Source: Holothuria scabra (lineage: Eukaryota > Echinodermata > Holothuroidea > Aspidochirotida > Holothuriidae). Taken from it: a stretch of DNA of 64,000 nt. The stretch's first letter is position 1. Every line of letters starts with the position of its first letter. The stretch spans positions 28,975,986 through 29,039,985 of the forward strand of contig CM074196.1 of NCBI GenBank assembly GCA_037179385.1. Reading direction: 5' to 3'. The translations under genes and the position numbers were made by a program. Below are positions 11,362 to 24,189 of this stretch, in pieces. The notes beneath the pieces were generated by a model, which made no database searches, was not told the DNA's origin, and saw only the letters and a program-made list of their open reading frames with translations.

Positions 11362-11818
11362 AACATTGGCAAAAGGCTGCTGTCTGCAGGTTCTTTGACT
11401 GAACCTCCTTAAAACTAGTAAGGTTGTAACACATTTCAAGGGCATGTAAATTATGGTAACAGCAAGGAAGTCAAAGGTCATGTAGAGTGGTGAGAGGCAA
11501 TAGTGTAAAAGAAAATGGCAAAAGCTCTCACTTCCTCGTGGTGATGATCAAACCTTTTCAAATTTGACGAATGTGTTAAACAGATAATGGGTCATCACGG
11601 TTGTACTTTTCAAGTAAATCAAAGGTTATTTATGAGTGATATATCAGTTGTACATTTTGATGTAAAATGTCATTTTAGGTCACCTGGGGTCAAATGATGA
11701 CACACATGGCATTGCTTTTCCATCAGAATTTGATTTGAGTAATAGGAATCATTAGTTGATAGGCTTGAGAAAATGGATTTCTATTGATGGATTTGAAACT
11801 TTCTTTATATACAGGCCC

Positions 11819-12204
11819 TGGGGATGAGAGACCATACTGTATACCTTGTGACTGTGCTGTCACTGTCAGTCACATTCTCATTGACTGCTATGAACAGTCC
11901 CATATTCACCAGAAATACTACACTGTGTCTGACCTAAAAACTCTGTTTGAACAAACAGATTCTTTCCTTATCCTTGGTTATCTCAAGGAAAGTAAAGTTT
12001 ATAGAAATTTGTGATATGACTCGAGCTTTGCTATCTTTTAACTTGAAATTGGCCCCACTTTTTCCTTTTTTACTTCTAAATTTTTTAGGTGGTTTCACCA
12101 CAACATTGTAACTTTGTCTAACTTGGTGAAACTGTATGACACGTTCGTGTTGATGTGTTGTTAAACCCCATCTAACTAACAAACTGACCAACTGACTAAC
12201 TAAC
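11819..12204 (+). mobile_element. 5'-truncated LINE insertion with target-site duplication
   Basis: Flanked by 13-bp direct repeats TATATACAGGCCC (11806-11818 and 12205-12217). It encodes the C-terminal tail of a LINE ORF2: ERPYCIPCDCAVTVSHILID then C..., a C-x2-C-x7-H-x4-C motif, followed by LKTLFEQTDSFLILGYLKES and a stop at 12014. The 3' UTR ends in a (TAAC)n-like tail. The family type (post-RNase-H Cys/His end) is known from I/Jockey-like LINEs; the clade is not certain. Confidence 0.8.
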
Positions 12205-13000
12205 TATATACAGGCCCAGTTGTTGAATCCAAGTTGTCTGTTTGATGACAGAACTTCCCCAGAAATGTTTCTTCTTTTTTTCTGCACCATGTTCGAATAT
12301 TGATTGAAGGTATATTTTCATTATTTATCTGTAATGCAGGAGCAGTTTAAAGCTACTCTACTAGGAACAATATGGTTTCCATCATACTTGCCATTGACTT
12401 TTTTTGTCTGTCAGTCCTCTGTATGCGTTGTGTTAGAATTATTTACAAATTTTCAAAAACTCTTTTATCTTAACATCGAGAGAGGGGAGGGTTGACAGTT
12501 AGAGCTTTGATATTTGTGGCAGATATTAAACCAAAAATCTTCATAGTAAGAGGTGCAGTTGCCAGACATTACTGTGTAGTGAAGTAATGGGCCAGGTCAA
12601 AGCTAGCAAGGAATCACTTTTTGGTTATTCCATCAGTTGAAGATTTCTATTAAAATGCAGAACATGTTTTGTCTTGGCATTCATGTTGCAGTGACTGTTC
12701 AAAAGATTCTGTTGTTAAAAAAAAAATTTTGATTGTGTCCTCGAAAACCTGATACTCAAGATTTCTCATTTTAAAATGTAGGGCCGGTTTTTGGCATTAT
12801 ATTTTTGTCTAGTGACCTAGCAGACTAGAATACACATTCACAGAATACTGTCTAGCTTACATGATTTAAGGAAAATGGGTTGGAAGTTGTCCAGTGTCTT
12901 CCATTTTCTTGTATATTTTTACCATACTCTCCTTTCTGATTCCTACCCTCACCCCTTTGAATATTACTGTGATAATCCAGAGGTTAAGGGATACCCTTCA

Positions 13001-13242
13001 GGAAACAGCCCATGTGTTTGGTCTTACGGTAAGAGCATCCGCCTCTCAGGCCTGGGTTCCCTTCCCAGGTCAAGTCATACCAAAGACTTTAAAAGAGGAA
13101 CCTACTGCTATTGTGTGTGATGCTCCGCATAAGCAGTGGAGTAGGGAAAACAAGCCAGTGAGCCACGACTGGAAAAAAGGCTGTGACCGGCTCGTCTTGA
13201 ACCAGTAGGTTGGAAACTGGGCCGTAAAACTCTAACTAACTA
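13001..13242 (+). mobile_element. tRNA-derived SINE, full length
   Basis: The head is tRNA-like: box A region TTGGTCTTACGGTAAGAGC and box B region GGGTTCCCTTCCCAGG. The body GATGCTCCGCATAAGCAGTG ... GAGCCACGACTGGAAAAAAG leads into the tail GGGCCGTAAAACTCTAACTA. ACCCTTCA is duplicated on both sides (12993-13000, 13243-13250). The tail resembles the LINE end at 12204. Confidence 0.8.
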
Positions 13243-13250
13243 ACCCTTCA

Positions 13251-16200
13251 TTTTTGAATACTCTCCTTGGAGAATTGTGTTGATCAAGGACTCTTTTCTA
13301 GATAATAGATACACCTTTAACAGTTACTTGTCTTCACACCCTGTGACGTAATTATTTTTATGTATCTATGTGTAGCCAACAGGTTTCAGTACATAATAAA
13401 TGATAGGTGGAGAATAAGAGCTTCCAGTTTGTACCAAGATTGATCCCTCTGACTGAGATTTGTTGTATTGTTTATGTATTCCTAGAGTTTGTGTTTAATT
13501 TTTGTGTGAACTCTCGTTAAGATGTATTTTTAATCAATAGAAATGATGTTTTGTGTTTATGAGTAAGCATTTGTGAGTGTATGCTGATGTATGCTGTGTG
13601 GTTTGTCAGGCAGTGAAATAATAAGCAAACCCACTCTTGTTTACATTGATAGCGTGGAGTACATGATCATTATTCCAACAAATATTTTTGTTTTTTGTTT
13701 TTTGTTTTGGTTTTGGTTTCTTTTTTAGCAGACTCTTTTTGTTTGTTTTTTTTTAACCAGACTCTTTTTGTGTGTCAGACAGGTGCAAATGTGTTGTCGT
13801 AGCATTTAAGCTAGAAAATGGGCCATTGAATCTCTGGCTATATTCTCCAATTAACTTTGTGGCTTTCAATTAAGTGACATTTTTACAGGCAATGTTGTGA
13901 CATCCTATTTAAACTATGGAGTAGTTGTGGAACATGTTGAAGAGCAGGGCAAAAAATAATACTTTTATAGTTTGTTGAAGGTTTGAAATAAATTTGAGAT
14001 GAGGAATATCCAAATAGGTGCTTGAGAATAAAAAAAAATAAAACAAAAATGTTCTGAAAGGGAGGTCTCTTGTGAAAAGATTTTTTATTTGCCTTCATTG
14101 ATTTCAATTGTACTTTTAAACAATCATTCACAGAGATGTTGTAGTGTATCTTATTTAAATGACTTGTGACCTGTTAAGGTTGGGTCTCTAACATTGGTCA
14201 TCTGCTGTGTTCATCATTAAAGATGTCCTGTTGGTTGTATATTTTGCTAGTTTTTTTTTTTACTATTATTATTTCGTTAGGCATTATGTTAAGGAGAACA
14301 GAACAATGGTTTCATTCACAAGAGAATGAAAGAAGGTACAATACCAAGTAACAAGACTGATGTGCTTCTCCTCCAATCAGTAGTAGGCATGTTTGCATAA
14401 ATTCAACGTATTTGTTCTACTAATTCTATTTCTTAGCAAAATTTATGACTTTGGCTTAAATGTTTCCTCCTTGGTTCAATTGAGACTAATGTTCTCCTGA
14501 CTTAAACCTTGAAAAATTTTGGGAGAGTGTAATCGCCTATCTGCCTCAACAATTTACAACCTATTGTGTAACTCATATGTATTGGCTTAAAGCACAAGTA
14601 ACTTCATATGGGAATTCAACCATGCATCTGTTTTTTGTACTTTTTTATATTAGTGTAGGTAATATTAGTGTAGGTAATAAGGGTAAGACAGGTTGAAAAG
14701 AATAACGATACCCCTCCTTGAAGATACTTTTTGTCCTGACCAATAAATCCAAGTACCTTTTACTGTGCTTCTTTAGGAGTATTTTTTAATCTGAAAGTAT
14801 TTCATTATTTCCAATAAAGACCAAACAGGGCGGTTGTATATTACAATTTGAAACTGGCCTCCTCAAACTCCAATCACCAAGAGAGAAAAGAAAATTTTAG
14901 CATTTTATGGTTAGTTCACATCTGTTAATTCAAGTTTAATTCATTCCACCTCTGTCACCACAATGCATCCAACTGTTTGCCATCCTAACAAATATTGAAC
15001 TCTACTGAGTTAAGGTTGTTTCGTCGTTGCTGTGATGCCAGTGAGCTGCTACTTGGACCCAGTAGCAGGTCCTTGTTGATACCTTGTATTGTGCATTAAA
15101 TGTCAAACAGACCACATGTTTGGTCTAGCAGTATAGTATCTGCATCTTTTGCAGAAGGCCCAGGCTCATTTTGCGCTATTTCATTTTACATGTCGTGCTA
15201 TTTTATTATTATTATTATTTACAAGGGAATGTTGTATAATGAATGAATAAGGTTAAACATCTCTGGATGTATGTTTTAGAACAGGGTAGTGCACTCTCAG
15301 TATTTATTGCTATCACTGGGTGCACTTGAACTGCGCCCTCGTGAATCACTTGCAGTGACCTTAAGACGGTGCATTATCCTGTGGTAATCCATGCACAATC
15401 ATTGTGTATTTAACCTTTATTAACTGAATGAGTCCATAACTGCTGTATTACATCCTAACAAAAAAATAAACTGGGACCTTTGCAAGACAACAGTTTTTGG
15501 TCAATAGAGCTAAGCTCTCTTCCAAAGGGATAAACTGCCACTGGTGGACTGACCAGGTTGACTGACCACTCTTAGAGATGATATTGGTTGGTCAGCTTGA
15601 CCTATTTGTCTCTAGCATTATGAATGCATGCAAGTTTTTGTTGCAATGTCTCCTGAATTTGTTGGTGATACAGCATTTGTGTGTGTCAAGATTTTTTTCA
15701 GTGGAAATAGTGTTTTGAGTGATAGTTTCTTGAATCCTTAGTACCATTACTATACTACAGCTCCAAAGTTACTATGAAAATGGAGAACCCTGGATGACTG
15801 GACCTAACCCTATAAATAAGGAATGGTTTTGATCAACTTTGCATTCTGTTGCTTTGTGGTAAGGGTCAGGGTTGTTACAAGACCATTTTGAGAGCCAGGT
15901 AATTTGTGGTCAAGGTCCTAAGGGAGCGGTCAAAGCGGAGACCTTGTCCCACCTCCCCTTTGAAAAATTTTTGCAGGATGGAGATTGCTTACAAAGAACA
16001 AGGGATTAACACTCAATTCTAAAAAAATTAACAATTTTATCCAGTTAGGGTAAGAAATTTGTGCCAGGCAGTGATGCTGATATTGATGGTGAGTACCAGG
16101 TGGAAGTTTTGAGAGCCGGGTAGCAAGGCCTGGTGTTACCCGGCGGGGTGACAACCCAGGTGAGGGTGTTGTTACAGCTACATTAAGATGCTTCTTTCCT

Positions 16201-17090
16201 CTTGTTTTCTTAAAATGACCAAAGAAGTTCTTCAGAATCTGAACAATATTCTGAAGCACTGCTCCTTGTTTGCAGATGATAATTTCTCTTTATTGTAATT
16301 ACAAATTTTGTTGTTGTATTATAAATCAGAAGTGCAAACTGAAAATGTTTAATTTAAAAGTTCTTCTGGTTTTGTTTCTAAGTTTGTGTGTTACTCTGTA
16401 TACCTCTTCAAATAATTCTGTTATGTTGGACCTATACTAGAGCCAAACCGTTTATCTATTTGGTCATCTATGTAAATAATATGGAATTTATTGACGAAGG
16501 TCTTTATGTACAATTGCAATGTTTGAAATGAAAATAGATGTACCTATATTTGCCAAGACAAATCATGAATGGTCGTTTTCTTTGCTGCAGTTGAATATCC
16601 GTGGATAAGTTGAGTTACATTTTATTTTTGAATTTTAATGATATTTACCTGGATATTAATTTTGAGACTACTGTTACTATGGATATTTTGTGTCTTCCAT
16701 AATCTGCTGGGTCAATAGTAAGGGGGAGGTTAGGGCTGAGATTTCTAAACCTCCATTAAAAAGTTGGGTAGTCAAGAAAAGATATGGAAATGCTACTTGG
16801 TATAGTGTTTACAATCTTCATTTGAAGCCCTTTAAATTTGGGAAATTGCATAAAATTTAGGTACTTTTTCTTCCACTTTTGTGAACTTCCAACTGAATAT
16901 GCTTTTCTATCTTCCTAAGGTATGGTATAACTGTCTTAATTGTTCCTCTATGATACTAAGTGCAAAATATGTTTGGGCTATTTCGTTTCATGCAATCCAA
17001 CGGCATTCTTATTTCAAAAATATCCTCCACACATTACACTCAAATCCATGGTTGCGCTTAGCATACCTCATTATACCCACCTTTTCAACG
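13251..17090. other. Intergenic DNA without recognisable genes
   Basis: AT-rich single-copy-looking DNA with T-rich runs near 13,680-13,760. A small SINE head fragment lies at 15113. No exon chain on either strand could be supported. Confidence 0.6.
15113..15178 (+). mobile_element. Possible SINE head fragment
   Basis: ACATGTTTGGTCTAGCAGTA followed by GCATCTTTTGCAGAAGGCCC resembles the tRNA-like head of the SINE family, but the body is missing. Confidence 0.35.
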
Positions 17091-17100
17091 TGCTCAGATC

Positions 17101-17120
17101 TCCCCCCCCCCCCCCCCCAC
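17101..17120. repeat. Poly-C tract
   Basis: A run of ~18-19 C, close to other C or G runs (19059, 20390, 23541, 27346). Such runs mark several old interspersed elements in this 10-kb block. Confidence 0.85.
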
Positions 17121-17439
17121 CCTCCAAAATGTGTTCTGACGCCGGGCACTATGAGACCTTAAGTGGAGATGCAGGCTAACTTTGAGCGTCCCCATAGCTT
17201 TGTCTGAAAAGTTTTCCCCCAAAAGTTAATGCTAATAAAGTTTATAATTGGTTCATATTCGATTGGGAATCCTACACGCCATATAGTAAGGTCCAGCTGA
17301 TGGACTCACCAAAGGTTCATAAAAGCATACATACGACAAGGATGGGGCTAGAATTATCGCGGTTAAGGATCCAACAACCCAGAGCTGAGCCAAAAGTAGC
17401 CTGGTAGCAGTTACCCAAAACAATGTCCGGAACGAACCA

Positions 17440-17800
17440 GTTTCGACTCACATTTGGGATTTTGCTGAAGAAATATTGAAAATATTTGGATCATCTTAAG
17501 AAATGAAAGAACTTTCTCAGTTTCAGTTTTCATACCAGAAAATTCCAAGTTTCCTCACTAAATTATTCCTGGCCCCTTCCCAAACTGTCGTGAGCTCTTC
17601 CCCAGTTGTGCAGATGCAAATACTAATACATTGTGCACACAATTAGCCTGCATGTGGGATTCTTTAGTTCGTGACATGTAATCAATGAACCCTCTGTGCA
17701 TGTTAAATGATGTCAGTTACCTTAACAACCTTTTGGCTTCGATGATAATTATTCAGATGAATAAATAATTTGCCTCCTTGTAAAAAACAAAATGTGCTTG
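17440..17800 (+). repeat. Dispersed repeat family A, copy 1
   Basis: Diverged direct copy of 24190-24540. Shared landmarks in order: ATTGAAAATATTT, AAACTGTCGTGAGCTCTTCC, TGCAGATGCAAA, ATGTAATCA, GAACCCTCTGTGCATG, and CTTTTGGCTTCGATGATAA. Confidence 0.6.
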
Positions 17801-17989
17801 GGGTCAGAAACCAAGGCAAAGAAGAGTAGAATTCACCCCGAGAAGAGTGAAATTCACTCCAAGAAAATCATTTTGCCTTTAAACCAAAACGAGTTATAGC
17901 CCAGACCTTCCCGGACTGTGTTCCAGAACAATGGGGACGATTAAAGGACTTAATCCCTCCCTAAACGAAAAAAATGGTTACGTCCCTGC

Positions 17990-18019
17990 GTTTTTTTTTT
18001 TTTTTTTTTTTTTTTTTTG
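17990..18019. repeat. Poly-T tract
   Basis: About 29 uninterrupted T. It may be the A-tail of a minus-strand retroposon, but no body was recognised. Confidence 0.85.
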
Positions 18020-18117
18020 AACGTTCTTTTCACTTTGCAGTTTGCTAATTTATTTATGTGAACACTCTATTTCAAACGAAATTTTAAAATAGTGATTGCT
18101 TAGAAGTTCTGCTTACA

Positions 18118-18252
18118 AGCATTGGAACTGTCATTTCTGGCTTTCCGAAGGGTCGCTAATTTTCAACATTTTCTGTACTATACGAGCCAACCAGTGATGA
18201 CGTTCCGCTTAGATAGTCTTTCAGCAGAATTATATTTTTCGGGCAAGAAAAT
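18118..18252 (+). repeat. Dispersed repeat family B, copy 1
   Basis: Shares with 22086-22213 the order CTTAGATAGTCTTTC, GCAGAATTA, ATTTTTCGGGCA, after a region with GTCATTTCTGGC and CCAACCAGTGATGACG. Confidence 0.6.
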
Positions 18253-18916
18253 GTTATTTTTAGTAACGTTCTAACCACTTTGCAGTTTACTAATTTATTC
18301 TGAACTGTGGCGTATATTCACTTTGTTTTTTTTTTCTGAAAGTTTCTGCACCTTGCACCAAGGTGTGATCGATAGAACTCTTACTCTTATGGGGTGATGT
18401 AATTAATAAAACCCTCCCCGGATCCATTCAACATATACGCAAGCAAACAGGAAGTGTTCAAGGTAATAAAACAATTTTTTAATTTTAAAGGGAAAAGCGA
18501 AGCAGTTAATGTGAGTTGTACGCACAGAAGGTCACAAGTTATTGCGCAGCCAATTTGTTTTAAGTGAATAAACTTCAATATTTATATCTCAGCTCAAGAA
18601 TGGCCTATGAAGATGGGAGTTAGACTGTTAGAATTCATTTTTTATGCTCTCTAATTTTTTTTTTGAAATTTTTGAGTTGAGGTAAACTCTAATAACTTTT
18701 CTCTGTTTAATCTGACGGACATTCTTGCGAAATTTCATTTGAAACTTCCACGGGCTTTAAGAGAAGGGTCAGCACTTCTCAGCTCTCTCGTATATCTGAA
18801 GAAGGCTTCGACAAATCACACGCCCTCAGTCTGGACAAGGGCGGCAATCTGTATCAAAAATTAGAGAAGGGGGTGTTTCCACGATAACACCAGGCGGGAA
18901 ACCAGTGCCTCCATGC

Positions 18917-19086
18917 AGGTGCGGATCCAGACATTCCAAACAGGGGTGGCTGAAGTTAAGAGAAAACGGAGGTGTGAGGGATTGGCGCTGCTAATTTCCC
19001 GTATGTTTTATTGCTGATGTGGCGAAAAAGGGGGGGATGAGGTCGGAAAAGACCCCCCCCCCCTTCTGCCTTGGATCCGCCCCTGG
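18917..19086. repeat. Short element with GGATCC-containing inverted ends
   Basis: GCAGGTGCGGATCCAGA at the left and TTGGATCCGCCCCTGG at the right are imperfect inverted repeats. A G7 and a C11 run lie between them. Confidence 0.4.
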
Positions 19087-21059
19087 CCTCGTCTCGTATG
19101 AAATATGGACACCGAAAAGGGTTATTTTTGTATTTAGTACTGACACCTTGTTGTGGTCACTGTTTGAGAGCAGGTGCGTCGATTTGGTTTTCCAAGTGGG
19201 GGGGGGGAGGGAGGGGGGGACATCTGGCCTAAATTTTTTCTCCTGTCCTTGTAAGGTGTGTACAACGGCGTATCGTGACATATTTTCGGGAAGGGGGTGG
19301 GCAAGCATCCAGATTTTACGACTTTTTTGAGTGTAAGCACCACTTTTATAGGGTCGTAATTTGCGGCGCGTCAAGCGGGCTGAAGTTTTTGCCATTGTAT
19401 CAAATATTTCAAAATATGGAGCTTGTATTGCAGAAAAGTTTGGATTCTGGGTTTCCTGTAAGAAATTTGAAAAGTCGTGTGATTACTGAAAAATTTGCAA
19501 TTCCGGGCAAATCTGAGATTGAACGGCGAACAAAGATCGTTGTGGCTACATAATGTTATCCAACTCCTACGGAATGAGGCTCTCTTACGAGTCTTTTTTT
19601 GAGTCAAGAGCTTATATTGGATAAAATTTTGAATTTTATGAAGGAAAATTTATGAAAATAGCACTGTAGTTACTGATGTCACTTGATGATCACATATAGC
19701 AAATTTCCGTTTTTTATTTACTTACGAAAGTCCAGGGTTCGGAAAATTTTACTCAAGGTATGAACGAGCCCTTCTTCTTAGGGATCGTATGCATAGGCTT
19801 ACGAGACGGGGGGGGCAGGGGGAAGACTGCCCCCACATTTTCTCAAGACCTAAAATTCGGGCAAGGATCTGGCAAAATTCGGGCAGCTGTTTGAGTCTTA
19901 AAACCTGGTTTGTTTCTACTTACACAGAAAACTCCTAGGCGTGCCCGAATTCCTTCAAACACTTGGCCGAAAAAATAATAAAAAGGCATCATAGTCACGG
20001 TACAATTTTCATGAAAACTCTAAAAGATACCAAAATTCGCGACACATTCGGGCAGCTTATGAAAAAACAATTTATCGTCAGCCTCACTTCATATTCTTGC
20101 CCAAACCTTTGCTCGAAATGACATATTATTCGGGGAAAAGTTGCAAAAAGTTCTGGGTAAATAGTTTGTTCTAAAGTAAGGCATGATTGTCATTGTCTGC
20201 AGCGGGCACTAAAGCCAGCGAATACAGAGTATAATATGTTTTTGCCTTTTTAGCATACGTTTTCTCCACAGCACAATTTTTGTTCACAAAACATTTCAAT
20301 TTGTATTTTTTTTTTATAGGCGTAGGTCCCGGGGGATGGGGGGGATATATCCCCCAGTATTTGACTAGGGGGGTGGTCAATGTAATCATCCCCCCCCCCA
20401 CTGTTCAGTCTACAGATACGTGTTTTATTACTGACAAGTAAGCTACATTTATTCTCCCCTCATGATTAACATGACTCACGTTGTTCACCTACGTGTGTAA
20501 TATAATGCTGTCTATGTAGGCTACGTTAAATCAGAAGGTTTCCAAACTTTTTACATCATTTTCAAAACATTTCGAGCCATGGAAGTCACATACTTTAAGT
20601 TTCTGTCATTTAAGCTGGGTAGTCACTAGTCTCCCATCTTCCCTGAAATAATACTCCAGATCGGATCCATATAATTCGTTTAACCTTGGCGGGCTTCTAC
20701 CGGAGACGTGCCTGCCCGACGGAGAAGAATTATACTGTGCAGGCTAGTTGTTTTAGCTGCAATCGTCACACCTGCGTCCAAGGTTATCAAGAGATGCGAC
20801 CGTTTGGCTGTACCGCTTTGCTGTACCAAATGATAGCTTCATCAATTTTGAAAAGATCACTTACACACATGTAATGGTCTTCGAACTCAAATATTTGTTA
20901 CCGGGGTTGATACTGAGTTGATACTGCCTTTTTAAAACTTAACGGTACATCGTTGCTCTAGAATTGTTCAATTTCAGTCCTCCAGTGCAACTTGATAAAG
21001 AGTTTTGTGCTCAAAATAGCCTTTCCTAAGCGTATAACCATGTCAACACCCTACAACAT

Positions 21060-21240
21060 TACCTCTGTATTTTACCCCTTAAAGCAGTCTTCCTGGGGCC
21101 TCTGAGGCGTTAAAACCCAGGAGCTTCCGAGGGCTTCTCCCCCTGGACCCCCACCGGGGCTTCGCCCCTGGGCCCCTGGACCCCACCCTTTAGGGGCTTC
21201 GCGCTCGCCGTGCACGCTTCGCGTGCACAAATCATACCCC
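21060..21240. repeat. GC-rich hairpin-rich repeat
   Basis: Successive GC-rich self-complementary motifs: CCGGGGCTTCGCCCCTGG, GGGGCTTCGCGCTCG and GTGCACGCTTCGCGTGCAC (21210-21228). It stands out sharply from the AT-rich surroundings and looks like a fragment of an interspersed element. Confidence 0.55.
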
Positions 21241-21430
21241 CGAATGTTGAAAAGAAATCTACGCCCCTGTATTTGTTACAACTTTTTGTTTGTCATGGGT
21301 CTTTACTCATGATTTCTTTTGTCGATTGATTACCAGTAGAAAACATCGTAAATGTCATGCAACTAAACTATCCCGTTATGAATGAAACGTAAACGTATCG
21401 TTAAGATTTCATTTCTTTTTTAGATTTGTA

Positions 21431-21480
21431 TTCCCTTGCCTGAGGCAAAAGGAGTCTATGCGACTATGCCTATGATTTGG
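21431..21480 (+). repeat. Possible left-end relative of the DR1 composite element
   Basis: CCCTTGCCTGAGGCAAAAGG followed by AGTCTATGCGACTATG resembles the left end at 6669 (CCTTGCCGTAGGCAGGCAAGG, ATCTATGCGATGG). No satellite units follow. Confidence 0.4.
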
Positions 21481-22085
21481 CCACGTTTGTTTTTATTTAA
21501 TGGGTACGGTTTGTGGGGATCAAGTGTGCAAAAACCGTTGATATGGACTTAGGTAGTTTGCTCACTAGGAAATAATTTGCGCCCTTTTTTGTTTAAATGC
21601 ATATAAACAGGCTGCTACCTTGCTTTGGAATCGCGCGAAAATTGAGTTAATCGGTTGTTAAGGGCCAATTCGTTGCATGGCATCCCCACTCAGGTAATTC
21701 GGTCCTCTGAATCTGAGCTAAACAGGCTGCTAAAACACACGGGATCCTTGTAAAGTTCGACGAAACTTATATTTAATAGGCAGTCGGAATGTGATGCAAT
21801 GCCATCCTCCCTCGAAGTTGAGAAGCCTTGGGATTTTCGAGGGTTTCTGAAGTTTTTCAATTTTCAAAATTATATTGATGATAATCTCATGCTGCATGAC
21901 GTAAAATAGTTTGTAGAACGCGCAAACAAACTCATTTTCCGATGATTATAGCTAAATGTAGTCATCCAATGGTAGTGGTACATTTCATCTGGGAGTTTTC
22001 TGACCTTTTTGTAGATTTGCTCATTTTTGGTGAAAATTTTATTGCAAACGAAAGTTCAAAATATCGACGGCTTTGATCCTGCTAA

Positions 22086-22213
22086 TAAGCCTGGGAAAGG
22101 TCATTTCCGGCTGTCTGAGGGGTTGCGATTTTTCAAATTTTTCTGCACGTTCCGCGCCAACTGATGGTGGCGCTCCACTTAGATAGTCTTTCGGGCAGAA
22201 TTACATTTTTTCG
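22086..22213 (+). repeat. Dispersed repeat family B, copy 2
   Basis: GTCATTTCCGGC, CCAACTGATGGTGGCG, CTTAGATAGTCTTTCGGGCA and ATTTTTTCGGGCAGAG align with 18118-18252. ATTCGGGCA motifs also occur around 19855-20055. Confidence 0.6.
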
Positions 22214-22619
22214 GGCAGAGAATCCTCTGCCCCCCAAACTGAAATGCTCCCGTACGCCTATGATCGTATGTGACGCTCGAAGCGCGCCGAAAATTTCGCT
22301 TCTCTGAGACAAATAATGACGAATGTGGAGCTTTAAATGGGTAGATTTTGGAATTTCATGAGTTGTCAAAACTACACAGTAGACTGGTTTCGCAAATAAC
22401 AAATTTTCGAATTCTTCATTTTTCAGGGCCGCCTGCCCCCTGTAGCTACACCCACTGGGTATCTAAGAGAAGGGCCCAGATGCAAAATGGTGCCAAATGT
22501 TCCAATATTTTCAGTTACTGGAAACTCCAAAATTTTCAAAACATGATCTTGAGAGTGTGTGTAATAACTTCAACGGACTATACTGCCAATTTAACTACCC
22601 GGTGTAATTAGAATCACAA

Positions 22620-24000
22620 CGAAAATTGTCATATTTTGTGAAAGATTTGTGCAAAAGCTCTAATAGTAAGGAACCATTTGTAATGGAAAGAAGGCAAAAT
22701 AAATCCATGGCTTGATCAAAAAGAACTTCAATCTACTACGGGAAAATCACAGATCGAGGGGTAGGGGAATCGTACCCACCGGTACGGTACTACTGAGACA
22801 CCAGTGTAAGATTGTTGATGCAAAAACATTAAAATATGTTTTTTCGAACGACACCTCATGCATCATACACTATCTGTATAGACATGATGGAGATGTGCCC
22901 CTAATTCCTGATTGAAGTCTCGTATCTAGCAAACGCCAGTGTGATTTTACTTCCCTGGTAATGGTCTAGATACAAAATGGACGAACCGCTATACAAAGGA
23001 ATGATGTGAGCGTGTCGAAATTTTGCATTACAAATCACACATTTCTCTAAAAAAGGTGCATGCAGACTGTGCACCGAGACATTTAAAATGTGTTTGCCAA
23101 TTTCAGTGTGCCCGGCTGGTCATTCACTAAGGACCACAGATTTCATTAAAACATAGTAGGGGACGACTCATCTTCTTCATATTTTTAAATATTGTGCTCC
23201 TTCAAAACCACACCTGCTGCCCTATGCACACGAACAATCGACATAATCATAGATATGAAACGATGAATAATGTATGTCTGATATGCAAATGAAAAAAGAA
23301 CATCAATGAAACTGCAGCGCGAAAATTTGGGGGATTTGCAATTAGTAAACAAAGTAAACATGTGGAATTTTTGATACTGAAAGCTAGTAGATCGTAATCG
23401 GAGAGGACACCTTTCATAACCTACATGTAGAGTCTTTTTGGTAGTCCCTAATTTTTAAGTTTCAAGTCACAAAAAGTGGGGAGGGGAACTTTTACGTTAG
23501 TGTCCCCTCCACTCAAAAAGTGGGGGGACATGTCCCGCCTGCCCCCCCCCCCAAATCCACACCCCTGTTTGCTAGAATAACATGATATGTCAAGCTTGTC
23601 GTGGATAGCCGTGTCGACGAGGCTAACGGTGTGCATTTGCGCGCAAAGCGCAAATATTGCTCTCTTGTGAGAATTTATACCTCCTTTTGCGATACACATG
23701 GAGCTTTGGGCAGGACATTGAATGACAGAGTCAGTCATCCATACCAGATGGTTATTTAAATGTTTTATTTTGAACGATTTTTTTTTTTTTTTTCAAAATA
23801 AAGAGAAAATGAAAATTTTGAAATACATTTGTGGTTCGAGTTCGAGCACAAAATCACTGTAAGCAAGTTAGTCAAGTACTCAATGGGGCTGTTACATGAA
23901 ATTCAAAGTGGCTTTGCACGAACTAAATTTGATCATTTCCCTAGTTTAACTGCAAAAGATTACTGTTAAAAGTTCATGCTAATTAAGTATATAGTTGATT
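22620..24000. other. Intergenic DNA without recognisable genes
   Basis: AT-rich DNA with a C-run repeat remnant near 23,480-23,570 and a poly-T run near 23,780. No supported exon. Confidence 0.5.
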
Positions 24001-24189
24001 CAACCTGGATTCGACTGTGCATCCTGCACGCAATGAATGCTGACATTTTGCGAGAAATGTATTTGCCATATAGTAATTAAATTTTTCATGCAAGGATACA
24101 CACATGGGAGGGCAGGTCTACCCCATCCAGCGACCCGAGGGTGTGCCAGAAGTGACGGCTTTCCAAATAATGTCTGGAACGGAAGAGTT

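Larger units (their letters stand above)
9290..11700 (+). repeat. Degenerate relatives of the DR1 satellite, scattered
   Basis: Isolated decayed units appear at ~9293-9350 (GGTAACAGCAAGTAACTC, GGTCACTTGGGG), 9690-9705 (AAGGTCAAAGGTCA), ~9825-9850, and 11450-11700 (TCAAAGGTCATGTAGAGTGG; GGTCACCTGGGGTCAAATGA). A right-end-like GCAAGGAATCACTTTTTGG sits at 12609. The terminal CATIP exon lies inside this stretch. Confidence 0.45.

Noticed and set aside
18991..19395. 134-codon minus-strand open frame
   Set aside because: Built on C/G homopolymers and repeat remnants. The frames on both strands are open for compositional reasons.
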